From: Rhodospirillales bacterium CG15_BIG_FIL_POST_REV_8_21_14_020_66_15
GTDB lineage: Bacteria > Pseudomonadota > Alphaproteobacteria > Rhodospirillales > Casp-alpha2
NCBI GenBank assembly: GCA_002781745.1
Contig: PFFW01000125.1
Span: 1 to 39,695 of the forward strand
Direction: 5' to 3'
DNA: 39,695 bases
Both the position numbers and the translations under genes were made by a program. The notes beneath the pieces were generated by a model. The model was given only the letters and a program-made list of their open reading frames with translations. It had not been told where the DNA came from and did not search any database. Positions 1 through 8,373 of this stretch are shown one piece after another. The first letter of the stretch is position 1. Each line of letters starts with the position of its first letter.

Positions 1-1
1 G

Positions 2-805
2 TTCGGCCTGGAGGCCTCGGTCAGCTACGGCGGCGGCACGGCGGCCGGACCGCAGGCGATGATAGACGCCTCGCATCAGGTCGAACTGTTCGACGAGGAG
101 CTGTGGCGCGAACCCTGCCGCGACTTCAACCTGCGGACTCTGGCGCCCTTTGCCATTCCCCGGGACATCCCTGCGGCCCTTGACCAGCTTGCCGGCGTGG
201 TCGGCGGCATTCTCGACGAGGGCCGGTTTCCCATGACCTTCGGCGGCGAGCATTCCATCACGCCGGGCGCCATCCGCCCCTTCGTCGAGCGCCATCCCGA
301 TCTGGTGCTGTTGCAGTTCGACGCGCATGCGGACCTGCGCGACGGCTACGAGGGCGAGCATTTCTCCCATGCCTCGGCGATCCGCCGCTGCCTGGACCAT
401 CCGAACGTGTCGGTGGTGTCCGTCGGAATCCGCAACATTTCGGCGGGTGAAATCCCGTTCCTGGACGCCAACCGGGACCGCATCCATATTTATTGGGGCA
501 AGGACCGGCGCGACTGGAACGTGGGCGAGATCGTCTCCCACCTGAAGGGGCGCACGGTCTACATCACCTTCGACCTGGACGGCTTCGACGCCAGCCTGAT
601 GCAGGCCACGGGCACGCCCGAGCCGGGCGGCATCTTCTGGGACGACGCCATGCGCATCATCCGCGCCGCAACCGCGGCCGCCGGCGAGGTCGTGGGCGCC
701 GACATCAACGAGCTGGCGCCCATCGAGGGCCTGCATTCGTGCAACTTCCTGGCCGCCAAGCTGGCCTACAAGATCCTGGCGTACAGGTTCGCGGCCGCCG
801 CCTGA
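2..805 (+). CDS. speB: Agmatinase family ureohydrolase, 5' end outside the window
   Basis: The reading frame is open from base 2, so the start codon and probably 30-40 N-terminal residues lie upstream of the window. Agmatinase hydrolyses agmatine to putrescine and urea in the cytoplasm using a binuclear Mn centre. The Mn-binding motifs of the ureohydrolase fold are all present: GGEHS (about bases 241-255), DAHADLRD followed by SHAS (about 319-375) and DLDGFD (572-589), then GADINELAP near the C terminus. The DAHADLRD...SHAS form is more typical of SpeB agmatinases than of arginases. A guanidinobutyrase or other guanidino-acid hydrolase is not excluded. The gene ends just before a bidirectional terminator and converges on the ATP synthase F0 operon. 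Confidence 0.85.
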   Translation, partial: FGLEASVSYGGGTAAGPQAMIDASHQVELFDEELWREPCRDFNLRTLAPFAIPRDIPAALDQLAGVVGGILDEGRFPMTFGGEHSITPGAIRPFVERHPDLVLLQFDAHADLRDGYEGEHFSHASAIRRCLDHPNVSVVSVGIRNISAGEIPFLDANRDRIHIYWGKDRRDWNVGEIVSHLKGRTVYITFDLDGFDASLMQATGTPEPGGIFWDDAMRIIRAATAAAGEVVGADINELAPIEGLHSCNFLAAKLAYKILAYRFAAAA

Positions 806-835
806 GGACGCAGTTCACCCGACGCAGGGCAGGCA

Positions 836-876
836 AAACAAAAGGGGCTCCGGTCAGGGCCCCTTTCGGTTTTTTT
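836..876. terminator. Bidirectional intrinsic terminator between speB and the atp operon
   Basis: AAAGGGGC (841-848) pairs perfectly with GCCCCTTT (859-866) around a 10-nt loop. A seven-T run follows on the plus strand (870-876), and an A-rich stretch on the other side gives TTTTGTTTTG on the minus strand. It lies between two convergent genes and can serve both. Confidence 0.85.
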
Positions 877-894
877 GAACGCTTCCTCGAAGGT

Positions 895-1389
895 TTAGTG
901 CAGCTTGCCGGGCAGGGCGTCGATGGCGTCGTCGATCAGCTGGTCCGCCTTCTTGCCCTTGATGCTGCCGGCCAGTACCTGGCGCGTGGCGGCCATGGCG
1001 ACGTCGACCGTATGGGCCTTGAGCTGCTCCATGGCGGCGGTTTCGGCCTGGGCCAGACGGTCCATGGCCTGCTTCTCGCGGCGGGCGAGGGAGTCCTTGA
1101 GGCGCTGTTCGCCCTGCTTGGCCAGGCGGTTGGCCTCTTCCTTGGCGGCGGAGACGATCTTGGCCGCCTCCTTTTGTGCGTCGCGCTGCTTCTTCTGATA
1201 GTCGGCCAGCAGCTTCTGCGCTTCCTCGCGGAGCTTCTCCGCCTCTTCGATGTCGGCTCTGATCTTGTCGGCGCGCTCGTCGAGGGCGCCGCCGATCTTG
1301 CCCGGCAGCTTGAGGTAGACCAGCAGGCCGACGAACGCGGCGAAGGCGGTGGCGACCCAGAAGGTCGGATCGTGGAGCATCTGTTCCAT
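895..1389 (-). CDS. atpF: ATP synthase F0 subunit b
   Basis: This 164-aa protein is one of the two peripheral-stalk subunits that tie the F1 head to the membrane sector. One N-terminal membrane segment (about residues 8-26) is followed by a long, highly charged heptad-rich helix to about residue 145, the expected b-subunit layout. A GGGAGG SD sits 8 nt before the ATG. It is the last gene of the minus-strand F0 operon, 15 nt after the b'-type gene, and reads into the terminator at 836-876. Having two divergent b-type genes side by side is normal for alphaproteobacteria and phototrophs. Which copy is called b and which b' rests on gene order and general resemblance. Confidence 0.92.
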   Translation of the reverse strand: MEQMLHDPTFWVATAFAAFVGLLVYLKLPGKIGGALDERADKIRADIEEAEKLREEAQKLLADYQKKQRDAQKEAAKIVSAAKEEANRLAKQGEQRLKDSLARREKQAMDRLAQAETAAMEQLKAHTVDVAMAATRQVLAGSIKGKKADQLIDDAIDALPGKLH

Positions 1390-1404
1390 GGTCTCTGCCT
1401 CCCG

Positions 1405-1899
1405 TTAGGCCGAACGCGCTTTGGCGGCGGCGGTGACGGCCTTTTCGACGGCCTTGGCGTCGGGAGCCTCGCCGATCAGGCGTTCGCAGGCCGCGGTCGC
1501 GACCTCGGTGGCCATGGCGTCAAGGCTCGCAAGGGCATCCTTGAGCGCCTTGTCGATGGCGCCCTCGCCTTCCTTGACGCGGGCCTGCAGAGCGGCGGAA
1601 AGCTTGGCTTCCTCGGCATCCTGCCTGGCCTTCAGGTCGGCCTGCACCTTGACGATCTCCTCGTGCGCCGTGGCGCGGGCGTCGGCGAGCGCCTTCTCGT
1701 AGGCCGCGATGGCGGCTTCGGCCTCGGTCTTCAGTTCGGCGGCGCGCTCCAGGTTCTGTTCGACCTTCTTCTGCCGTGCCTCGAGAGCACCGCCGATCCG
1801 GGGCACGCAGACCTTCCACATGACCAGGAACATGGCGGTGAAGGTGATCACCAGCCAGATGATCTGGGGCACGTAGGTCGCGAAGTCCAATTGAGGCAT
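1405..1899 (-). CDS. atpG: ATP synthase F0 subunit b'
   Basis: This 164-aa second peripheral-stalk subunit begins MPQLDFATYVPQ, has a membrane segment at about residues 12-30, and then a long alanine-, glutamate- and lysine-rich coiled coil. The N-terminal sequence around PQIIWLVITF is typical of b' subunits, which pair with subunit b as a heterodimer. An AAAGAGGT SD lies about 6 nt before the ATG. It follows atpE in the operon after a 107-nt spacer that contains a strong hairpin (1963-1987). The symbol is often written atpF2 or atpX in alphaproteobacteria. Confidence 0.9.
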   Translation of the reverse strand: MPQLDFATYVPQIIWLVITFTAMFLVMWKVCVPRIGGALEARQKKVEQNLERAAELKTEAEAAIAAYEKALADARATAHEEIVKVQADLKARQDAEEAKLSAALQARVKEGEGAIDKALKDALASLDAMATEVATAACERLIGEAPDAKAVEKAVTAAAKARSA

Positions 1900-1962
1900 G
1901 GAAAGACCTCTTTATCCTAAAGCCGTTGATCCAGAAGCCCGTCGTCCGGGGACGCGGCGCCC

Positions 1963-1987
1963 GGCCGGGACGGCGGGCGTCCCGGCC
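1963..1987 (-). promoter_or_regulatory. Strong intercistronic hairpin between atpE and the b' gene
   Basis: GGCCGGGACG (1963-1972) and CGTCCCGGCC (1978-1987) form a perfect 10-bp stem with a 5-nt loop, just downstream of the atpE stop on the transcribed strand. No T-run follows, so it is not a full terminator. By analogy with other F0 operons, I infer that it stabilises or attenuates the mRNA to favour the high copy number of subunit c. Confidence 0.6.
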
Positions 1988-2006
1988 ACGAGCGAAGGGA
2001 CGCGGA

Positions 2007-2231
2007 TCAGCCGAACAGAATGACCAGGGCGATAACCAGCGCGAACAGCGCGATGGCTTCCACCAGGGCGAAGCCCAGCATGGTCATGGGGAACACGGCG
2101 CCCTGGGCACCCGGGTTGCGGCCCACGGCCTGGATGAACGAGGCAAAGATGGTACCGATGCCGATACCGGAACCGATCACGCCGATAACGGCCAGGCCGG
2201 CACCGAGCAGCTTCGCAGCTTGAACTTCCAT
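2007..2231 (-). CDS. atpE: ATP synthase F0 subunit c
   Basis: This 74-aa proteolipid forms the rotating c-ring. It has two hydrophobic helices joined by the polar loop RNPGAQ (residues 38-43). The proton-carrying carboxylate is Glu58 in FALVEAIALF. The first helix carries the glycine-rich GSGIGIG repeat (about residues 20-26) used for tight helix packing. An AAGAAAGGAT SD precedes the ATG at good spacing. The residues around Glu58 show no obvious sodium-binding set, so proton coupling is the simplest reading. It lies between atpB and the b' gene, and a stable hairpin follows its stop codon. Confidence 0.95.
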   Translation of the reverse strand: MEVQAAKLLGAGLAVIGVIGSGIGIGTIFASFIQAVGRNPGAQGAVFPMTMLGFALVEAIALFALVIALVILFG

Positions 2232-2318
2232 GGGTTGATCCTTTCTTGATGCTAAATCTTGGTGATTGGGTTGACTGGTGAATGGGTTGTCCCGTCGCCC
2301 GACCCGGCCCTGCCGCGC

Positions 2319-3050
2319 TTAGTGCAGGTGCAGCGCGTCGTTCAGGTACAGGCAGGTCAGGATGGTGAACACGAAGGCTTGCAGGAAGGCGATGACGATT
2401 TCCAGGCCCGTCAGCGCGACCACGAACAGCCAAGGGGCCACGCCGAACACGCCGAGCGAGATGATGAACCCGGCGAACACCTTCAAGAGCGTGTGGCCCG
2501 CCAGCATGTTGGCGAACAGTCGGACGCTCAGGGAGATGGGACGCGACAGATAGGAGATGATCTCGATCGGGATCAGCAGCGGGGCCATCAGCAGCGGCAC
2601 GCCCGGCGGCATGAAGAACGAGAAGAAGTGAAGGCCGTGCTTGGCGATGGCGATCGCGGTCACGCCGACGAAGATCACCGCCGCCATGGTGAAGGTGACG
2701 ACGATGTGCGAGGTGAAGGTGAAGCTGTAGGGAACCATGCCCAGCAGGTTGCCGAACAGCACGAACATGAAGACCGTGAAAATGAAGGGAAAGTAGGGGC
2801 GGCCTTCGGAGCCGACCGTATCCTTCAGCAGGTTGGCGATGAACACGTAGGACAGTTCCGCCATCGACTGCCAGCGTCCCGGAACCAGCGCGGCGCGCCG
2901 CATGCCAAGGATCAGGAAGGCGCTGACCACCACCACGGTCGCCACCATGAGGAGGGACGAATTGGTGAAGGACGCGTCCAGTTCGCCGAACTTGAGCGGC
3001 ACAAGGGTTTTGATCTCGAACTGAGCGAGCGGGCTGTGGTTCTCGGCCAA
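2319..3050 (-). CDS. atpB: ATP synthase F0 subunit a
   Basis: This 243-aa multi-pass membrane protein forms the proton half-channels against the c-ring. The essential arginine is Arg177 in SLSVRLFANMLAGH; other family landmarks are FGNLLGMVPYSFT (about 99-112) and the C-terminal helix LQAFVFTILTCLYLNDA. The only suitable start is a TTG at 3050, preceded by a GGGAAA that can act as a weak SD. No in-frame ATG occurs nearby upstream, so the TTG start is likely but not certain. It lies between atpI and atpE in the operon. Confidence 0.93.
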   Translation of the reverse strand: MAENHSPLAQFEIKTLVPLKFGELDASFTNSSLLMVATVVVVSAFLILGMRRAALVPGRWQSMAELSYVFIANLLKDTVGSEGRPYFPFIFTVFMFVLFGNLLGMVPYSFTFTSHIVVTFTMAAVIFVGVTAIAIAKHGLHFFSFFMPPGVPLLMAPLLIPIEIISYLSRPISLSVRLFANMLAGHTLLKVFAGFIISLGVFGVAPWLFVVALTGLEIVIAFLQAFVFTILTCLYLNDALHLH

Positions 3051-3096
3051 GGCTGGATTTCCCGTCTGTCTAAAGCGCGATTAGGGCAGGTGCGTT

Positions 3097-3453
3097 CTAT
3101 TGGCGGTCTGTGTCGTCGGTCGGTTTCTCATCCCGCTGGTAACCCGCGGCATAGCCGAAGCCTCGGGCCATCCGGTAGACATTCAGAATGCCGGCGCATC
3201 CCCCTAGGATTATGAACACCAACATGAGCCAAGGCTTCGTATCGAGCCACTTGTCCAGCAGCCAACCGATACCCAGCCCAACGGCGACGGCGGAAACTAA
3301 CTCAATGCCGACACGAAATGCAAGGCCAAGAGCGCTATTTGGCGGCTCGTCGGCGCTATTTTTGGGCGCCTTCGAAAACCCGCCCGCTTCCTGGGCTTGG
3401 CGGATGCGCGTGCCCAGGCCGTCGAGGTCGGTGTTACGGTCGTCTTCAGCCAT
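3097..3453 (-). CDS. atpI: AtpI-like F0F1 ATP synthase assembly protein
   Basis: This 118-aa protein starts at the ATG at 3453 (MAEDDRNTDL). An upstream GTG would add 12 residues that do not look native. The N-terminal 40 residues are charged; two membrane segments follow (about 47-66 and 75-95) with the AtpI-type GIGWLLDKWLDTKPWLMLVFIILG pattern split across them. AtpI proteins help assemble the c-ring or take up Mg2+, and are encoded at the head of the F0 operon, as here. The operon promoter should lie between this gene and smc (3454-3560), but no convincing -35/-10 pair is visible. Confidence 0.82.
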   Translation of the reverse strand: MAEDDRNTDLDGLGTRIRQAQEAGGFSKAPKNSADEPPNSALGLAFRVGIELVSAVAVGLGIGWLLDKWLDTKPWLMLVFIILGGCAGILNVYRMARGFGYAAGYQRDEKPTDDTDRQ

Positions 3454-3483
3454 GGTTTTTCCCAGGAAAGCAGGGGCTTGAGC

Positions 3484-3510
3484 TGTCACTCCCGCGAAAG
3501 ACGGGGTAAC
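3484..3510. repeat. Degenerate short intergenic palindrome
   Basis: The bases TGTCACTCCCGCGAAAGACG and the GGG that follows resemble a decayed copy of the dispersed TCATTCCCGCGAAAGCGGG-type intergenic repeat common in high-GC proteobacteria. A small CCCG/CGGG hairpin forms. Only this copy is clear in the window, so the repeat call is tentative. Confidence 0.3.
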
Positions 3511-3560
3511 GGTGACGCGAACTCGATGCGTCCGAAGACTACCATCGCACCGGGCGGATG

Positions 3561-6500
3561 TCAGGCGCTCTCGCGGATGGTTTCGGCCTGCTGCAGGTCG
3601 ACGGAGACCAGTTGCGATACGCCGCGCTCCTGCATGGTGACGCCGAACAGGCGGTGCATGCGCGCCATGGTCATGCGGTGGTGGGTGATGACGATGAAGC
3701 GGGTCTGCCCCGCCGCGGCCATTTCGTCGAGCATGGAACAGAAACGGTCGACGTTGGCGTCGTCGAGCGGCGCGTCCACTTCGTCCAGCACGCAGATCGG
3801 GGCGGGGTTGGTCTGGAATACCCCGAACAACAGCGCCAGCGCGGTCAGCGCCTGTTCGCCGCCCGACAGCAGCGACAGCACCTGCAGGCGCTTGCCCGGA
3901 GGGCTCGCGAAGATTTCCAGGCCGGCCTCAAGGGGGTCGTCCGATTCCACCAGTTCCAGGTGCGCCCGGCCGCCGCCGAACAGGCGCTGGAACAGGACCT
4001 TGAAGTGCTCGTTGACCTCCTCGAACGAGGCCAGAAGGCGGGCGCGGCCCTCGCGGTTCAACTCGTTGATGCCCTGGCGCAGCTTATCGATGGCCTGCAA
4101 AAGGTCGGTCTTTTCCGTCTCCAGGCCCGTGATCTGTTCCGACAGTTCGGTCATTTCCTGCTCGGCGCGCAGGTTCACGGGACCCATGGTGTCGCGTTCA
4201 CGCAACAGGCGGTCGACCCGGCTTTCGGCGTTCTCGAGGCCGGGCAGGTCCTTGCCTTCCTCCACCTCCGCCAGTTCCGGCAGCTTTTCGGGCCCCACGT
4301 GCAGCCGGTCGTTGATGCGCTCGATCAGGCTGCGGCAGCCCTGGTCCGCCTGTTCCACCGCGCCCTCGGCGCGCACCCGGGTCTCGCGGGCCAGCGACAG
4401 GTCGTGTTCGGCCTGGCGCAGCTCGCGGTCGGCCTCGGCCAGCGTCGCCTCGGCCCGGGCCAAATGGTCGGCGGCGGCGTTGCGCCGCTCTTCCGAGGCC
4501 TGGATCGCGGTCAGAAGCGCGTCGCGCTTGGCGGCGATCTCGGCGGGCTTCTGTTCCAGGACCCCCAGATCCGCCTGCAGGGCCGTGACCCTTTCGGCCA
4601 GTTCGCCCAACTGGCTTTCCGAGCGCGCGCGGCGGGTCACCCACATCTGGGATTCGGAGGCAACAGCGAGCAACCGCTGTTTGCGGGCTTCAGAGGCGCG
4701 GTGGAGCTGGTCATGGCGCGACCGGCATTCCATCTGGTGCGTGCGCTTCTCGGCCAGCGCCGTGCGTTTTTCCGCCAGCGCCGTGCGCGCGGCCTCCAGG
4801 TCGGGCAGTTCCGCCCGCTCGGCCTCCAGCGACGCCTTCTGGGCCTGTGATTCCTCCTGGTCGGCGGCGATCGAGGCCTGGGTTTCCGCCAGGGCCGCCA
4901 GCTTGTTCTGCACGGCGGCGGCACGGTCCTTGACCTCGGCCAGGCGGTCGCGCGCCGCGTTGAAGGCGCGGTCGGTCTCGGTCAGGGCCTGGCGGGCATC
5001 GCGCTCACGGCCGCGCAGGGTCTCGGCCTTGGATTTCGCGGCCTCGGCGGTCGTGCGCAGAACCTCCAGCGTCGTGCGCAGGGCCGCGGCCTGCTCGCTC
5101 GCCTCGTTCAGGCGGTTGCGCTGGGCCAGGCGCTGGGCGGCGGCGGTCTCGGCACCCTCGGCGACGGTGAAGCCGTCCCAGCGCCACAGGCCGCCGGCGC
5201 GGCTGACCAGCCGCTGACCAACCTGCAATTGGCCCTGAAGGCGGGTGCCGTCGACGGCGTTGTCGACGATGCCGATCTGCGACAGGCGGCGGTCGAGGGC
5301 GGCGGGGCCCCGGACGACCTCGGACAGCGCGCGCCCGCCCGCGGGCAGGGCCGGCGGGTTCGCCATGGGGCCGAGCGCGCGCCAGCCGATGACGGCGTCG
5401 CCGTCGTCGCCCGTGGCCGGGGCCGACAGATCCTCGCCCAGGGCGGCGCCCAGGGCGTCCTCGAAGCCCTTGTCGACGCTGATCTGGTCGAGCATGGGGG
5501 GCAGGTCCGTTTCCGGCCCGGTGGCGAGGACGCGTTCCAGGGTACGGATTTCCGTCTCCAGGGCGGTCAGTTCGGTCGCCTTCTCGCGCGCCGCCTGGGC
5601 CGCCTGTTCCGACGCCTGATCGGCCTCGGCCCGCGCGGCTTCGGTCGTGGTCAGGGTCTGGCGGGCCGCTTCGGCGGCGCTGCGGGCGGTCTCCACGGCG
5701 GCGTCGGCCTCGGCCAGGTCGACCAGGTCGGCGGAGCGGGATTCCAGGTCCGCCTTCTGGGCCTCGGCGTCGGCGGCGCGCTGGGCCAGGCGGTTCAGGC
5801 GGTTTTCCAGTTCGACCAGACGCTGGCCCAACGCATTGCGCCGGGCCTCGGCGGCGGCCAGGTCGTTGGTGTCGCGGTCGACCTCGCGGTCCATCTCGGC
5901 GACCGCCTCGTCGGCGGCGGCGCGCGCCTCGGCGGCGGCGGCCAGGTCTTGGGATTCCTGCACCTGGGCCGTCTCGATCTCTCGCTTCTCATTGGCCAGC
6001 CGCTCCACGGCCTCGGCCGCGTCGGCCATCAGGCCCTGTTCACGATCGCGGTCGCGGGCCGTCTGGTCCAGGCGCGCCCTGGTCTCGGCCATGGTCCGGG
6101 CGACGCGGGCCTCTTCCTCGTCCATGCCCTCACGGGCCAGGGTCAGGCGCTGCAGTTCCGCCGCCGCCGCCGCCTCGCCCTGGCGCAGCTCGGGCAGGCC
6201 CTCGGCCGCCTGGGCTTGGCGAGTGGAGGCCGCCGCCGTGGTCTGGGTCAGGACCGTGACCGCCTGCTCCGCTTCCTTCAGGTTGGCGCGGGCCGCGTCA
6301 CGGGCGGCTTCGGCGTTGCTCCACAGGATGTGGAACAGGGTCGCCTCGGCCTTGCGGATGTGGTCCGACAGGTTGCGATAGCGGGTCGCCTGGCGCGCCT
6401 GTTTCTTCAGGTTGTTCATCTGGGCGTCCAGGGTGACCAGGATGTCGTCCAGACGCTCCAGGTTGGCCTCGGCCCCCCTCAGGCGGAGTTCGGCCTCGTG

Positions 6501-7034
6501 ACGGCGGGAATGCAGGCCGGTGATCCCGGCGGCCTCTTCCAGAAGCAGCCTCCGCTGCGCCGGCTTGGCATTGATGACGGTGCCGATGCGGCCCTGGCTG
6601 ACCAGCGCCGTCGAGCGCGCGCCCGTGGCCTGATCGGCGAACAGAAGCTGCACGTCGCGCGCGCGCACGTCCTTGCCGTTGATGCGGTAGGAAGAGCCCT
6701 TCTCGCGCTCGATGCGGCGGGTGACCTCAAGTTCGTCCGTGTCGTTGAACTGGGCCGGCGCCCTGCGCGAGGCGTTGTCCAGGTGCAGCGTCACCTCGGC
6801 GATGTTGCGCGACGGCCGGTCCTGGGTGCCGGAGAAAATGACGTCCTCCATCTCCGATCCGCGCATCTGCTTGGCCGAGGTTTCGCCCATGACCCATTTC
6901 AGGGCCTCGACCACGTTCGACTTGCCGCAGCCGTTCGGACCGACCACGCCCGTCAGGCCCGGCTCGATGAACAGCTCCGTGGGGTCGACGAAGGACTTGA
7001 ACCCCAGAACCCGCAATTTCTTGAAATTGAGCAA
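3561..7034 (-). CDS. smc: Chromosome segregation ATPase SMC
   Basis: This 1157-aa condensin subunit compacts and helps segregate the nucleoid. The head motifs are intact: Walker A GPNGCGKSN (residues 32-40), ABC signature LSGGEQ (starting near 1056) and Walker B VLDEVD (near 1082-1087). Two long coiled coils flank a hinge region at about 500-610, which contains the glycine-rich GGRALSEVV and VGQRLVSRAGGLWRW stretches. The best start is a TTG at 7034, preceded by GAGG at suitable spacing; translation from it gives the conserved opening FKKLRVLGFKSF. A short tandem ALAEKRT repeat lies in the second coiled coil. It follows the dsbA-like gene by only 39 nt and is probably cotranscribed with it. 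The partner genes scpA and scpB are not in the window. Confidence 0.96.
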   Translation of the reverse strand: MLNFKKLRVLGFKSFVDPTELFIEPGLTGVVGPNGCGKSNVVEALKWVMGETSAKQMRGSEMEDVIFSGTQDRPSRNIAEVTLHLDNASRRAPAQFNDTDELEVTRRIEREKGSSYRINGKDVRARDVQLLFADQATGARSTALVSQGRIGTVINAKPAQRRLLLEEAAGITGLHSRRHEAELRLRGAEANLERLDDILVTLDAQMNNLKKQARQATRYRNLSDHIRKAEATLFHILWSNAEAARDAARANLKEAEQAVTVLTQTTAAASTRQAQAAEGLPELRQGEAAAAAELQRLTLAREGMDEEEARVARTMAETRARLDQTARDRDREQGLMADAAEAVERLANEKREIETAQVQESQDLAAAAEARAAADEAVAEMDREVDRDTNDLAAAEARRNALGQRLVELENRLNRLAQRAADAEAQKADLESRSADLVDLAEADAAVETARSAAEAARQTLTTTEAARAEADQASEQAAQAAREKATELTALETEIRTLERVLATGPETDLPPMLDQISVDKGFEDALGAALGEDLSAPATGDDGDAVIGWRALGPMANPPALPAGGRALSEVVRGPAALDRRLSQIGIVDNAVDGTRLQGQLQVGQRLVSRAGGLWRWDGFTVAEGAETAAAQRLAQRNRLNEASEQAAALRTTLEVLRTTAEAAKSKAETLRGRERDARQALTETDRAFNAARDRLAEVKDRAAAVQNKLAALAETQASIAADQEESQAQKASLEAERAELPDLEAARTALAEKRTALAEKRTHQMECRSRHDQLHRASEARKQRLLAVASESQMWVTRRARSESQLGELAERVTALQADLGVLEQKPAEIAAKRDALLTAIQASEERRNAAADHLARAEATLAEADRELRQAEHDLSLARETRVRAEGAVEQADQGCRSLIERINDRLHVGPEKLPELAEVEEGKDLPGLENAESRVDRLLRERDTMGPVNLRAEQEMTELSEQITGLETEKTDLLQAIDKLRQGINELNREGRARLLASFEEVNEHFKVLFQRLFGGGRAHLELVESDDPLEAGLEIFASPPGKRLQVLSLLSGGEQALTALALLFGVFQTNPAPICVLDEVDAPLDDANVDRFCSMLDEMAAAGQTRFIVITHHRMTMARMHRLFGVTMQERGVSQLVSVDLQQAETIRESA

Positions 7035-7073
7035 ACTGCCTCGCCGAACCTGACCGGTTTCCCTTTGATCCGC

Positions 7074-7694
7074 CTATTTCTTCAAGGCGCGTTCGATGAT
7101 GTCCTCGAACACCTTGAAGTCCTGGGCGCCCGAGACCTTTTCCCCCGCGACGATGAAGAACGGCGTGGAATCGACCCCGTGGTCCTTGTTGCCCGCCGCG
7201 GCCGCCTTCTGGATGCCCTGCAGGATTTCCTCGCTGCGCAGGCATTCGTCGACCTGGGTCGGCGACATGCCGCCCTTTCTGGCCGACGCCTGCAGGGCGG
7301 CAAGGCCGTCCGGCGCCTGGCCCCACGCCGTCTGGTCGCGGAACAGGATGCTGACCATGGCGAAATACCGCACCGGGCCCGCGCAGCGCGCGATCATGTG
7401 CGCGGCGAGGGCGCGTTGACCCAGGGGAAAGTCGCGGAAGATCAGCTTCACCTTGCCGGTGTCGATGTACTTTTCCTTGATCCTGGGCAGGGTCTTTTCG
7501 TGGAACGCGCGGCAATGCGGACAGCCGAGCGACGCAAACTCGATGATCGTCACCGGCGCGTCGGCCTTGCCGAGCATCCTTTCCGCAAGCAGTTCCCGAA
7601 TGTCGTCCAGTGCCCGCGCCGGACCCGCGAAGGGGCCGGAAACGGCCAAAATCAGCGTCACAACGAACGCAAGACCTTGTGCTATGCGCAGCAA
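7074..7694 (-). CDS. DsbA-family periplasmic thiol-disulfide oxidoreductase
   Basis: This protein of about 206 aa starts at TTG 7694, because AGGAGG sits 5 nt upstream of that codon and would be inside the coding region if the upstream GTG at 7712 were used. Residues 1-28 form a signal peptide ending near GPARA, so it acts in the periplasm. The thioredoxin active site is C58-P-H-C61 in FASLGCPHC, and the cis-proline loop is VDSTPFF. The short helical insertion matches the DsbA/BdbD-like DSBA_2 or thioredoxin_4 group rather than E. coli DsbA. It may oxidise or isomerise disulfides in envelope proteins; the client is unknown. It is the first gene of a probable operon with smc, an arrangement seen in other alphaproteobacteria. 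Confidence 0.85.
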   Translation of the reverse strand: MLRIAQGLAFVVTLILAVSGPFAGPARALDDIRELLAERMLGKADAPVTIIEFASLGCPHCRAFHEKTLPRIKEKYIDTGKVKLIFRDFPLGQRALAAHMIARCAGPVRYFAMVSILFRDQTAWGQAPDGLAALQASARKGGMSPTQVDECLRSEEILQGIQKAAAAGNKDHGVDSTPFFIVAGEKVSGAQDFKVFEDIIERALKK

Positions 7695-7730
7695 AATAAC
7701 CTCCTGAAACACAAGATATTGATGAATATA

Positions 7731-7757
7731 GAATCGGCCCCAACAGTGAGTCGACTC
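7731..7757. promoter_or_regulatory. Cluster of three GANTC (CcrM-type) sites
   Basis: GAATC (7731-7735) is followed by the palindrome GAGTCGACTC (7748-7757), which holds two more GANTC sites. All three lie in the 100-bp gap upstream of the dsbA-like gene. GANTC is the CcrM methylation target in alphaproteobacteria and can give cell-cycle control of promoters. Function here is inferred only. Confidence 0.35.
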
Positions 7758-7796
7758 CTTTTGCTAAGATCTTGAAATTCGGGGCCATTCCGCAAA

Positions 7797-8297
7797 CTAT
7801 CCACCGCCCCGGCGGCGGCGCAGGATGGCCTGGCCCAGCCCTTCGAGGGCACGGCGCAATTCGGGGTCCGTGACGGCCTTCAACTCGCTCTCGAGCGCCG
7901 CCCGCTCGGCGGGGCTGAGCGGCCGCGGCTCGGCGGGGCCGTCGTCCTTGCGCGGCGGCAGCGGGCGCTGGAACAGGTGGATGCCCTTGACCGCGCCGTA
8001 ACCGAAATAGGTGTTCACCTTCTCGACGATCAGGGGCTCCAGGTGCTGGACCTCGGTGGCGACGGCGGAATTGCCGACCTGCAGGTGCAGAAGGCCGCCG
8101 GTGCGCTGGCCGCGGGGAAAGGTGATGCGGTCGGGCAGGGTATGGCGGGCGAGAAGGTCGCCCGCGATCTGCGGCCAATGGCGGATGACGTCGCCCTGCG
8201 CGAAGCCGCGCCGCCCGTAGGCTGTGGCGGTCAACTTGCCGACCGCCTGGCCGACGGCACGCGCGCCGCCCTGGCGTTTTCCGGGGGTCATGGCCAT
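7797..8297 (-). CDS. DUF721 / DciA-like protein
   Basis: This 166-aa protein belongs to the DUF721 family. The core VIRHWPQIAGDLLARHTLPDRITFP (split as residues 37-50 and 51-61) is the family's W-x-x-I-x-G-x-x-A-x-H-x-x-P pattern, followed by the LHLQVGNSAVATEVQHLEP strand-helix unit. DciA proteins interact with the replicative helicase DnaB and replace DnaC/DnaI as helicase operators in most bacteria. The C terminus (from about 110) is proline-, arginine- and glutamate-rich and probably disordered. Two starts are possible, ATG 8297 or ATG 8291. It is transcribed away from mutY across a 76-bp shared promoter gap, a common alphaproteobacterial arrangement. Confidence 0.8.
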   Translation of the reverse strand: MAMTPGKRQGGARAVGQAVGKLTATAYGRRGFAQGDVIRHWPQIAGDLLARHTLPDRITFPRGQRTGGLLHLQVGNSAVATEVQHLEPLIVEKVNTYFGYGAVKGIHLFQRPLPPRKDDGPAEPRPLSPAERAALESELKAVTDPELRRALEGLGQAILRRRRGGG

Positions 8298-8373
8298 GGC
8301 GGTCCGAAGGTACTCCAGGTTGGGCGTCGAAGGCTAGTTGGGCTTTGAAGGCAAGGTGCGGGCGTGGCATTAA

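Noticed and set aside
5229-7775. A long plus-strand open frame (about 850 codons) opposite smc
   Set aside because: Repetitive Gly/Arg/Leu/Val-rich translation with no motif; a shadow of the smc coiled-coil codons.
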